Part shown: piece after piece, positions 23,881 through 31,574 of the stretch
Position numbering within the stretch: position 1 is the first letter of the stretch
How the letters are laid out: each line of letters starts with the position of its first letter
NCBI GenBank assembly: GCA_019753235.1
Contig: JAIELF010000010.1
Location: 62,001 to 126,000 of the forward strand
DNA: 64,000 bases
Direction of reading: 5' to 3'
Source of the DNA: a bacterium
GTDB taxonomy: Bacteria > Planctomycetota > Planctomycetia > Kolteriales > Kolteriaceae
Translations under genes and position numbers: made by a program
The notes under the pieces: generated by a model
Seen by the model: only the letters and a program-made list of their open reading frames with translations
Told to the model about the DNA's origin: nothing
Databases searched by the model: none

Positions 23881-25754
23881 CTCGGCATCCTCGACGAATC
23901 ATTCACTTGATAGGAGATACCTTTTCGACGTTTCGCCTTCTCTTGTTGCCGACCTTGCCAAGTCTCTCGTCCGAAATTCGTGACGAAGACTCGCTCATCC
24001 ATGGGGAGGGGTTGGCCATCAAGTTGAATCGGGCTCTGGGGCGACGAGGTCCAAGCGAAATCATCAAACCAGACGGCCGACCGAGAGCCTCTATCCTCCA
24101 AACACCATACCCCTGCCGACAATAGCATCTCATCAACGGCAAGCGACTCCCAGGCATCTTTCCTCTCCAGAGAGGCGTTGATCGCTCGCGGTAAGTCGAT
24201 GTCGACTTGGTGCCAATGCTCCGCGGGCGCGTCAAGCGTCCAGAACATCGCCTGACGAAGTTTGCCAAGCTGAATGAACGAGTCGGGGATTCCGCGTTTG
24301 CCGGTCGCGGTGTAAAGAGAATTGATCCCCATCCGGGTGTTTCGGTCCTTCTTTCCTTCGAGCCAATCGATCAAGATCGTCATCACCAGCGATCGTTGAC
24401 GAAAAAGAGAAAGGCGAACGTAGCCACCACCCGATTTCGTAATGCCGGCCGGCATGAATCGAAAGGATAGGTTCGTTCGATCCGGCGGAGGGACTTGAAG
24501 ACGTTGATAGATCTCGACCTCTTCATCGCGTGCCCAATGTTGTCCTTTCTCTCGACAGGCCAAATAGATGGCCGACGCGGTTGATCCCTCGGGGGTTTGC
24601 GGGTCGGCGACGAAGCCGGGCTCGTTGTCGGCGCGATATCGGAAGGGAGTCTGCCAACCGTTTCGCTTATCGTCGAATGTTCCATTCTGGATGGATGCAT
24701 GAATGGGGAGTAACGAGATATCGCCGAGCCAAAGGGGGTCTTGATCGACGTACTCTTTGAAGTGGGGAGGGAAAGCGTAGTCCTCGTGCACGCCGACCAA
24801 GCGACCACGAATCTGCACTTCCGGCCCATTGAAATCGAGAGTCAAGTAGTATCCGCCGCCAGCATCTTCGTCGTTTTGTGCCAATCCGCCGACAAAGGGA
24901 GGAAAGTCCTCGCCGAAATTGCGAGAGGCGGTGCATGTTGGCGCCACCATGTAGTTTGTTCCGCGATAGCTCCACGATGTTTTGAGGGAAGTTTGAATCC
25001 CGTTATGAACATGGCCGCCGATGACGTACCGAACGTTGCCGACCTTCTCGAATAGGTCATAGCAACGAAGACGAAACGATCGCTCGTAGGTGTACCATTC
25101 GAGTTGGCTTAGCCCTTGAGGCATCATGTGGTAATGAAGGAACAACATCGTTGGCCGATCTCGATGGGCCAGCAAATCCGATTCCAACCAATCGAGCACG
25201 TCGCGCGCGTAGTCATCGTGAGGAATGTTGGTGGGGACGGTTGCAAAGTGCCAGCTTCCGACGTCCCAAGAGAAGTAGATACCTTCGGTACCATTCATCT
25301 CTTTCTGCATGGCTTGGAACTCGGCATAGGGATAAACGCCGTCGTGGTTGCCATGAATGAGAATGGAGAGGGGCTTCAGGGGCTTGGCTCGATCGATGAA
25401 ATTGTCGACCTTCCGCTTCTCGACGTTCTCTACCTGATCGCCGTCGAAAACGACGAACGCAGGGAGAGGAGCCATGAGGTTGATCTCGTCGACGATCTGA
25501 GACATCTTCCTGTTGCTTGTTGCCGGGACCACGCCGCGCGCGTCGGTCGGCCCGACCTGCGTATCGGCGATCAAGACCATGCGAAACGCGTTGGGAACGT
25601 TCGATAACTCGGGGTACAGTACCGTGGATTCGTCAGCACGTAAACAAATAGCGGGGCCCACCGCCGTCAGAGCCGCCAGCGACGCCATGAATTGCCGACG
25701 GTCCGATCGCCCCAAAGACTTATCGATTCTGATCGCGCTTTCATCGGACATCAT
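23877..25754 (-). CDS. Exported calcineurin-like metallophosphoesterase
   Basis: About 625 residues. The N-terminus carries a Tat-like signal: twin Arg in 'SDRRQFMASLAALTAVG', then a hydrophobic core. The metal-binding blocks of the family follow: 'LIADTQVG' (Asp, with Gln in place of the usual His), 'VFDGDQVEN', 'IHGNHDGVY', 'LFLHYHMM' and 'VIGGHVHNG'. The last 300 residues form an unassigned beta-rich domain. The substrate is unknown; relatives hydrolyse phosphodiesters or monoesters in the periplasm. AGGAGG precedes two adjacent ATGs (25754 and 25751); the second has better spacing. Its stop overlaps the regB start, an odd neighbour for a redox kinase. Confidence 0.88.
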   Translation of the reverse strand: MMSDESAIRIDKSLGRSDRRQFMASLAALTAVGPAICLRADESTVLYPELSNVPNAFRMVLIADTQVGPTDARGVVPATSNRKMSQIVDEINLMAPLPAFVVFDGDQVENVEKRKVDNFIDRAKPLKPLSILIHGNHDGVYPYAEFQAMQKEMNGTEGIYFSWDVGSWHFATVPTNIPHDDYARDVLDWLESDLLAHRDRPTMLFLHYHMMPQGLSQLEWYTYERSFRLRCYDLFEKVGNVRYVIGGHVHNGIQTSLKTSWSYRGTNYMVAPTCTASRNFGEDFPPFVGGLAQNDEDAGGGYYLTLDFNGPEVQIRGRLVGVHEDYAFPPHFKEYVDQDPLWLGDISLLPIHASIQNGTFDDKRNGWQTPFRYRADNEPGFVADPQTPEGSTASAIYLACREKGQHWARDEEVEIYQRLQVPPPDRTNLSFRFMPAGITKSGGGYVRLSLFRQRSLVMTILIDWLEGKKDRNTRMGINSLYTATGKRGIPDSFIQLGKLRQAMFWTLDAPAEHWHQVDIDLPRAINASLERKDAWESLAVDEMLLSAGVWCLEDRGSRSAVWFDDFAWTSSPQSPIQLDGQPLPMDERVFVTNFGRETWQGRQQEKAKRRKGISYQVNDSSRMPS

Positions 25755-25772
25755 TCGCCTCCTGTTCCCTTT

Positions 25773-25802
25773 GTAAGCAACATGGCCGTAAGCAACATGG
25801 CC
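25773..25802. repeat. 15-bp perfect tandem duplication
   Basis: GTAAGCAACATGGCC occurs twice head to tail directly upstream of the ribosome binding site of the metallophosphoesterase gene (read on the minus strand). It looks like a recent slippage or replication duplication in a leader region. No function is evident. Confidence 0.9.
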
Positions 25803-25988
25803 CCAATCGATTACCGCCATCTGGATTCGCTTATGAGAGCGAATGGAGAGTGGACCGGTAGGACCCGTTCGGTGGGGCTTCGGGCGGCAATTCTCAGAGA
25901 TACAGGGAATCGAGGCTAAGCTCGGTTCGCCGACGAAGCCGAGCGTCGATTCTTTTTAGCATGTGGTTACGGTTGTGGATTCACGTAG

Positions 25989-26879
25989 CTACCAAGCGAT
26001 CTTCGCGGGAAAGTACTTTGCGATGATCGACTCGTAGTACGGGCGAATCTGTGGGATATCCGGACGTTCATGGCTCTTCGTGTAGAGGTCGTACTTATTG
26101 AACGCGCGGACCCATTGGAACATCTCTCGGTCGTGATCGCTCAGCAGTTCGTCGTAGGCCCCTTCGCGGTGGATGGGGTAACACGAGTGGTAGCGGATCA
26201 TGTAGAGTGCGGGCTCGGGAAGGTAGTTCTTCATGACATGGTAGAGATACTCGTCATGCCCCCAAGACATGATGACGTTCTGAAGTCCGATACCTTTTTC
26301 GTAGATACCAAGGAGACTTTGAAATCGGGGGTTAGTCGCATCGGGGTTCGCTTCAAAGAACTCGTGGAACACAATCGTTGATGAATAGGGACATCCCACT
26401 GGGAAGGTATCGCCGACCACCGCCCATTGCGGCTCGTTCCAAAGACAAAGAATCTTCCCCAAATCATGAATCAAGCCCGCCAACACAAACCAATCGGGTA
26501 GATTCTCTCGGCGGATCGCTTCCGACGTCTGCAGCAAGTGTTCGATTTGCGGCAAGTTGGTGTCGGGATCGCTGTCGTCGACGAGTTGGTTGAGGTATTC
26601 CATCGCCTCCCAGATTCCCATTTGTCCTCGCGACAGCGATAAGAACTGGTCCCTCTTTGCTTGGACGAAGTCGAAGGTTTGGTGCGTGTGGTTCAAGCGG
26701 TAAAACTCGCGGACGCTGGGTCGGGTCTCGGCTTGATAGTTGCGAAACTCCTCCTGCTTCTTGTCGGGATCGGTCGCTTGAAACGAGTTGGCCGGCTCGG
26801 GATAACGCCTCTTGAGATCTTGTTCCCATTCATCCAGATCGCGGAGCGGATTGCTGCTGGCCGGTGCTTCGTCGAACAT
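25989..26879 (-). CDS. myo-Inositol oxygenase
   Basis: MIOX cleaves the ring of myo-inositol with O2 to D-glucuronate using a mixed-valent di-iron site in an HD-like fold. All six iron ligands can be placed: His114 ('QIEHLLQTSE'), His138-Asp139 ('LIHDLGKIL'), His208 ('SWGHDEYLY'), His231 ('RYHSCYPIH') and Asp264 ('FNKYDLYTK'), plus the substrate Lys142. They correspond to His98, 123, Asp124, His194, 220 and Asp253 of the human enzyme. The end 'YYESIIAKYFPAKIAW' is also eukaryote-like. Length 296, close to the animal enzymes. ATG 26879 follows AGAGGG; the frame continues upstream to 27104 without support. Cytoplasmic. A sugar isomerase and aldose epimerase lie downstream on the same strand. 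Confidence 0.95.
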   Translation of the reverse strand: MFDEAPASSNPLRDLDEWEQDLKRRYPEPANSFQATDPDKKQEEFRNYQAETRPSVREFYRLNHTHQTFDFVQAKRDQFLSLSRGQMGIWEAMEYLNQLVDDSDPDTNLPQIEHLLQTSEAIRRENLPDWFVLAGLIHDLGKILCLWNEPQWAVVGDTFPVGCPYSSTIVFHEFFEANPDATNPRFQSLLGIYEKGIGLQNVIMSWGHDEYLYHVMKNYLPEPALYMIRYHSCYPIHREGAYDELLSDHDREMFQWVRAFNKYDLYTKSHERPDIPQIRPYYESIIAKYFPAKIAW

Positions 26880-27151
26880 CCCTTTGTCCCTCTCCGACGC
26901 TCGTAAAGAGAACCCTTTCTCGACTATAGAAAGCGTCTCCTGTGCCTGTTTCTTCGTCGTACAAGCCCAGGGGGAATGTGTCGATGGAAGAATCGCGGGG
27001 ACCCATTTCGCGAGGCATTTTGAAAGGTTTCGGGCCCGGGACGATACCTTCCCCTTGGCCGTGGGTTTAACCTGTTGGTTCCCTTGAGAATCGCCGTTGG
27101 GCAATGGATAAGCCTCTGGTTATCGTTGCAGGATATTTGGGAGATTGGGTC

Positions 27152-28312
27152 ATGAACGGTCATCGCTTCGGCTGGGCAGTCGTCAGTTTGGTTTTGGGGA
27201 CGGGCGCAGGCTCGGCAACGGCTGCTCCTCCTGGTGCGGGCAAGCCATCGGCCGCCGGGGCAGAGCGAATGTTCGGAACCTTCGATTCCGACGGTGATGG
27301 CAAAGTGATTTTGAACGATCTTCCGGGCCCAGCCGCACAGCGGATGAAGGTGGCTGATGCGGACGGCGATGGTGCGGTGACTCGCGATGAATTGAAAAGG
27401 CATTTTTCCAGCGAGCCGGCATCCGGGGAAAAGCAGCCCGGCAGCGACGTCGGCAAACCGAAAAAGCCGGCCGATGAGGGTCGCGATTTTGGAAAGATGT
27501 TCGATAAGCTTGATGCCAATGCCGATGGCAAGCTGGAAGGGGATGAGATTCCAGCAAAGATGCGAGATCGCTTGAGTCGAGTCGACGCCAACGGCGACGG
27601 AGCGATTCAACGAGAAGAGATGCTCTCTCGGATGGGAAAGCGACCGGACCGTGGACCTGGGGGAGGTCGGCCCTCTCCCGCGGCCATGATCGAACAGCTC
27701 AAACTTTTAGATGTAGATGGAGATGGCAAGGTCGCCCTGGCCGATCTGCCTGAGAAGGCGCAGAAGTTGGCTCAGAAGATGGACACGGACGGCGACGGAT
27801 CGATCTCGACCGAAGAGATGCAAAGGGGATTGCCGACCGGCCGACCTGAAAGTGGCTTGGCCCGACTCGATCTCACCGCGGGTCCGGAAGCACTCTTTAA
27901 GAACTTCGATGGCAACGCCGATGGCAAGCTTTCGAAAGAAGAACTCTCAGTCATGCCGGGTCCTTTCTTGGAGAAGCTCGACACCAATGCCGATGGCGAA
28001 CTGACCAAGGAAGAAATCGACCCCCAGTGGGAAAAGCTTCGGTCTCGATTGGAAGGGATGAAAGGGAAGCGAGCACAGGCTCCTTCGGAACAAGTCGGGG
28101 CGAGAACGCTGTTTCTTTCACAGGATGCCGACGCCGACGGCCGAGTAACCAAAGAAGAAGCCAAAGGAACCTTAGCCGAGCGTTTCGACGAACTTGATGG
28201 CAACAAGGATGGCAAGCTGGACGAGCAAGAGGTCGAGAAGGGCTTCGTCCCCAGCCAGACCCCTCCGCCCCCCATCAAAAAGAAGAAAGCAAAAGGTAAC
28301 GCTCAGGCGTGA
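27152..28312 (+). CDS. Secreted protein with ten EF-hand calcium loops
   Basis: About 386 residues with a signal peptide (hydrophobic 'FGWAVVSLVLGTGAGSATA') and then a string of calcium-binding loops. I count ten D-x-[DN]-x-D-G-x-[ILV]-x-x-x-[DE] loops, such as 'DSDGDGKVILND', 'DADGDGAVTRDE', 'DANADGKLEGDE', 'DTDGDGSISTEE' and 'DGNKDGKLDEQE'. The loops sit in pairs separated by Pro/Gly/Lys-rich linkers, and the C-terminus is a Pro then Lys tract. It probably binds calcium outside the cytoplasm; EF-hand-rich exported proteins are common in planctomycetes. GGGAG lies 8 bases before ATG 27152, which also gives the best signal peptide; 27104 is only an upstream open extension. Confidence 0.88.
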   Translation: MNGHRFGWAVVSLVLGTGAGSATAAPPGAGKPSAAGAERMFGTFDSDGDGKVILNDLPGPAAQRMKVADADGDGAVTRDELKRHFSSEPASGEKQPGSDVGKPKKPADEGRDFGKMFDKLDANADGKLEGDEIPAKMRDRLSRVDANGDGAIQREEMLSRMGKRPDRGPGGGRPSPAAMIEQLKLLDVDGDGKVALADLPEKAQKLAQKMDTDGDGSISTEEMQRGLPTGRPESGLARLDLTAGPEALFKNFDGNADGKLSKEELSVMPGPFLEKLDTNADGELTKEEIDPQWEKLRSRLEGMKGKRAQAPSEQVGARTLFLSQDADADGRVTKEEAKGTLAERFDELDGNKDGKLDEQEVEKGFVPSQTPPPPIKKKKAKGNAQA

Positions 28313-28623
28313 CACTTCCTTAGAAAAGGTCGCTCTTCGCGAAATCGTCTCAAGTTGATGGGGCTTGAATGGCCCCGATCGACCATAAGCTTTGTTCTCC
28401 CTTCGAGCAGATCGGCAATCTTGGCCCTGGGTCAGAAACCGTCTTGCGCCGACGAGAAACGCCTCTCGCGATTCCCTTGATAGGTTGTTAGGATCATCTT
28501 TCCTGCGAGGATGGATCGGCTCGGTTTCCACCCTGCCGATGGGAATGCTACCAAACTCTGCTTGTTACGGTCACGAGTGCCTGCGAAGGGCATAGGACCT
28601 GCCTACCGAAGGGATCCTCCGAA
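28313..28623. other. Intergenic region
   Basis: 311 bases between the EF-hand gene and the matrixin gene, both on the plus strand. I see no supported gene, strong hairpin or clear promoter. Confidence 0.5.
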
Positions 28624-29976
28624 ATGCGTCTGCATGTGATCGGGTCGTTCGCGTTGATGCTCGGTTGGCAGTTATCCATGTCCTTGGGCGCGAGCCCATC
28701 CGTTCTTCTCATCCCCGCGATCTTGGGACAAACGCTTCCTGTTCCAAGCGATTTTCTTTTCGGAACGAAATGGGGTTCGCCGACCTTTGGAACTCCTGGG
28801 CAAGTGACGTGGAGCTTTCAAACCATCAACAACTCGCAAGTTCCATTGGCGAGCTTCATGCCCACCGGTTACGAAAGCCAAATTCGATCCGCGTTCCAAG
28901 CATGGAGCGACGTTGCCAACATCACGTTCACGGAAGTTCCCACAGGGGGACAGATTCGACTTTTTGGCCAAGCGATCGATGGGCCGGGCTCGACGGCTGG
29001 ACAAGCGCAATACCCTGGTTCTGGCACGCGGTTCATTCGCTTTGACACCGCCAACACATGGACCACCGATCCTGATGGCGCGGGATCGTACGTCTACCAA
29101 CTTGCCCTGCACGAGATCGGCCATTCGCTGGGGCTCGAGCATCCGCCCGGCATCATTGCTGCCATGAATCATGTGGTAGGCCGATCGTTTCAGGGGCTAC
29201 TTCCCGCCGATATCGCCGGGGCTCAGGCGATCTATGGCCCTTCCGCAACGATCAACAATTCGCAATTTCTCCCAACGCAAGCACGCACCCTCACGATCTT
29301 GCCGACCAGCCAACTCACCGCGACGGTCTCCTTGGGAACGTTCCTTACTGCTAGCGACGTCACCAACCTCACCGGCACCATCAACGCGCGGATCGATCTT
29401 GGGGCCGGCGGCGCGCCGAGCGCCTTAACGATTTACGGCAGCCAAATCGATTTAACCGACGTTCAAGTGAATGTCGCAAACGCACTGTTGACGGCACAGG
29501 CCTCTTTCACCGGATTAGCAGGTGAGATGTTCTCGAAAGACTGGTTCGGTCCGCTCGGCAAACTCACCCCCGTGACAGCGGGGCAATTCGACGCGAGTCA
29601 GATTGTCCTCGGTTTGGTTGATGGTCTGGTGAGTTACAACGTGCAGGTTCCACTGGCGGGGATCAATATCCGCAACTCGCTCGAGCTTCGCTTCGAGAAC
29701 GAAGGGCCAATCGCATTTGGTACGACCGCGGAGGGACCGCTCGGCAAGATCAATCGTGCTGGTAACGATCTCTTCGTCGACATTCCGCTGGAGGTCGTCA
29801 CGACCCTTGCGATCCCACTTACCTCGGGCGAACTCCCGCTCGATGTCCGCGTGTCTGGCACCATTCACGCGTATGCCCGGGTGCCAGAAGCTGGAACGGT
29901 AGCTTTCGTGGCGGTCGGTTTCTTTGTCCTAACGATTCGATTTCTCTGGAAGCAGAAGCAGAGAGACTTCTCTTGA
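28624..29976 (+). CDS. Matrixin-type metalloprotease with PEP-CTERM-like tail
   Basis: A 450-residue exported protein. After a signal peptide, residues ~45-205 resemble the matrixin (M10) catalytic domain: 'GQVTWSFQTIN', 'AFQAWSDVANITFTEV' and the zinc site 'HEIGHSLGLEHPPG' (H-E-x-x-H-x-x-G-x-x-H) with a following Met in 'AAMNHV' as Met-turn. The middle is beta-rich and unassigned. The C-terminus has 'VPEAGT', a hydrophobic helix and a basic end ('FLWKQKQR'), the layout of a PEP-CTERM sorting signal (V-P-E-P variant), so exosortase processing is likely. It should be a zinc endopeptidase at the surface. No exosortase gene is in the window. Confidence 0.88.
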   Translation: MRLHVIGSFALMLGWQLSMSLGASPSVLLIPAILGQTLPVPSDFLFGTKWGSPTFGTPGQVTWSFQTINNSQVPLASFMPTGYESQIRSAFQAWSDVANITFTEVPTGGQIRLFGQAIDGPGSTAGQAQYPGSGTRFIRFDTANTWTTDPDGAGSYVYQLALHEIGHSLGLEHPPGIIAAMNHVVGRSFQGLLPADIAGAQAIYGPSATINNSQFLPTQARTLTILPTSQLTATVSLGTFLTASDVTNLTGTINARIDLGAGGAPSALTIYGSQIDLTDVQVNVANALLTAQASFTGLAGEMFSKDWFGPLGKLTPVTAGQFDASQIVLGLVDGLVSYNVQVPLAGINIRNSLELRFENEGPIAFGTTAEGPLGKINRAGNDLFVDIPLEVVTTLAIPLTSGELPLDVRVSGTIHAYARVPEAGTVAFVAVGFFVLTIRFLWKQKQRDFS

Positions 29977-29986
29977 TTTCGCGACA

Positions 29987-31420
29987 TCAGACGTAAAGAT
30001 CGTTGAGATATTCCGCGAGCATGTAGGCTCCCATTTCTCGGGGCATTGCTTCGAGAACGCTGTTGACGAATGCCATGTCCTCGGGGAGTTGCCCATCGAC
30101 AAAGCCAGCCGACGCGGATAGCCGGGCCATTGCCTCGGCAGGGGTGGCTCCCTCGAGCATCGTGATCACTTGGTGCCGAATATCCTCGATGCGAAGCGGC
30201 GATCGCGTCGAAAGTGCTTCCACCGATTGATCAAGGTCGAAAAGAAACTCATCCACCACCGGGACATTGGCGTTCGACACCGAGATGTGCAGATTCATCG
30301 GCGTCCATTCGGTTGAAAACTGAGGCTGCAAGTACCATCGCCGGCGTCGCATTTCGTCGGCAAGTTCAAAAACATTGATCGTTTCCGACGCGATCGAGAA
30401 CATACAGACGTCCGGCTTGCCGAGCACCCGTAGATGCTTCGATTGATTGATGTGATCGACGATCTTCTGCGTTGCTTGCATGCTTGAATCGACGATCTGG
30501 CGATAGCCTGATTGACCCATTGCGTGCAGAACGCCCCAAGCGGCAGCAATCGGGCCGCCCGAACGCGAGCTTTGAATGTTGGCGTTAACAAGGGCATAGG
30601 TCGCGCTGGCGATGGTCGAGAAAATCTGGAATCGGCGATAGCTCTTGTCGCGATACAGAACGATGGAAGCACCCTTGGGGGCGTAGCCATACTTGTGCAT
30701 ATCGACCGAAAGACTCGAAACGCCTGGGACAGAAAAGTCGAAATCGTGGTGCGGCCAGCCAGGCAGATCGCGTTGAAAAGAAAGATGAATCCCGCCGACG
30801 CATGCATCCACATGCAGCCAAAGACCTCGATCCAAAGCGATTTGCCCGAGCGCCCGAATCGGATCCACGACCCCTTGGGCATACTGCGGAGCAGAGCCGA
30901 CCAGCAGAATCGTGTTGGGAGTGATCGCTTGACGGAAGGCATCGAGATCAACCTGAAAGGTGGCTCGGTCGAGCGGCACCAAGATCGGTTGTAGACCGAA
31001 ATAATCGCAGGCTTTGTGAAACGCGCCGTGCGCACTTTTGGGAAGGACAATCTCGGGGCGCGTGATCTCGGGATGCTCGGCCCTGGCTTTGTCGCGTGCA
31101 CTCTTCACCGCGAGCAGAATGCTCTCCGTTCCTCCTGAGGTGAAGCTCCCTACGACCCGGTCGTCGCCGCGAAGCAGGCTCGCCACCATGCGCACCACCT
31201 CTCGCTCGATCGCCACCAAGCTCGGGAAGGAGGTGGGATCCAAAGCGTTCTCGGATAGATACTCGAGATAGGCTTGCTTGGTCGTCTCTTCGACGTCGGT
31301 CGGCGGCGTGTAGGTATACGCGAAGACGCGACCCCCTCGGATATCGAGATCCGGTGTCCGGTAAGTCGCTAGTTGCCTCATGATCTGTTCGCGGGTGAGG
31401 GGCTCGGTGGGAATCTTCAT
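29987..31420 (-). CDS. PLP-dependent decarboxylase, sphingosine-1-phosphate-lyase-like
   Basis: About 477 residues of the group II PLP decarboxylase / S1P lyase fold. The PLP Lys is in 'SVDMHKYGYAPKGASIVLY', very close to the S1P lyase signature, and 'LWLHVDACVGGI' supplies the Asp that contacts the PLP ring nitrogen. 'GSFTSGGTESILLAVKSAR' is the phosphate-binding region. S1P lyases cut a long-chain base phosphate to an aldehyde and phosphoethanolamine; related bacterial enzymes decarboxylate amino acids, so the reaction is open. There is no N-terminal membrane helix, unlike eukaryotic S1P lyase. AGGA lies 12 bases before ATG 31420. It is divergent from the LbH-ACP-FkbH fusion across 154 bases. 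Confidence 0.85.
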   Translation of the reverse strand: MKIPTEPLTREQIMRQLATYRTPDLDIRGGRVFAYTYTPPTDVEETTKQAYLEYLSENALDPTSFPSLVAIEREVVRMVASLLRGDDRVVGSFTSGGTESILLAVKSARDKARAEHPEITRPEIVLPKSAHGAFHKACDYFGLQPILVPLDRATFQVDLDAFRQAITPNTILLVGSAPQYAQGVVDPIRALGQIALDRGLWLHVDACVGGIHLSFQRDLPGWPHHDFDFSVPGVSSLSVDMHKYGYAPKGASIVLYRDKSYRRFQIFSTIASATYALVNANIQSSRSGGPIAAAWGVLHAMGQSGYRQIVDSSMQATQKIVDHINQSKHLRVLGKPDVCMFSIASETINVFELADEMRRRRWYLQPQFSTEWTPMNLHISVSNANVPVVDEFLFDLDQSVEALSTRSPLRIEDIRHQVITMLEGATPAEAMARLSASAGFVDGQLPEDMAFVNSVLEAMPREMGAYMLAEYLNDLYV

Positions 31421-31574
31421 CAAAAGTTGGTTCCTGTTTTGATCGACTTGAACGAGTTTCCTGCTTACCAAGGAGAGGACAGGGAGACGCTTTCAAGACG
31501 CCGTCGCGCTTTTCTATGATAGTAACGTCGATGAACCGAAGGGCCCTCTCGATCAAGAGAGGTTGGGGCTTGGC

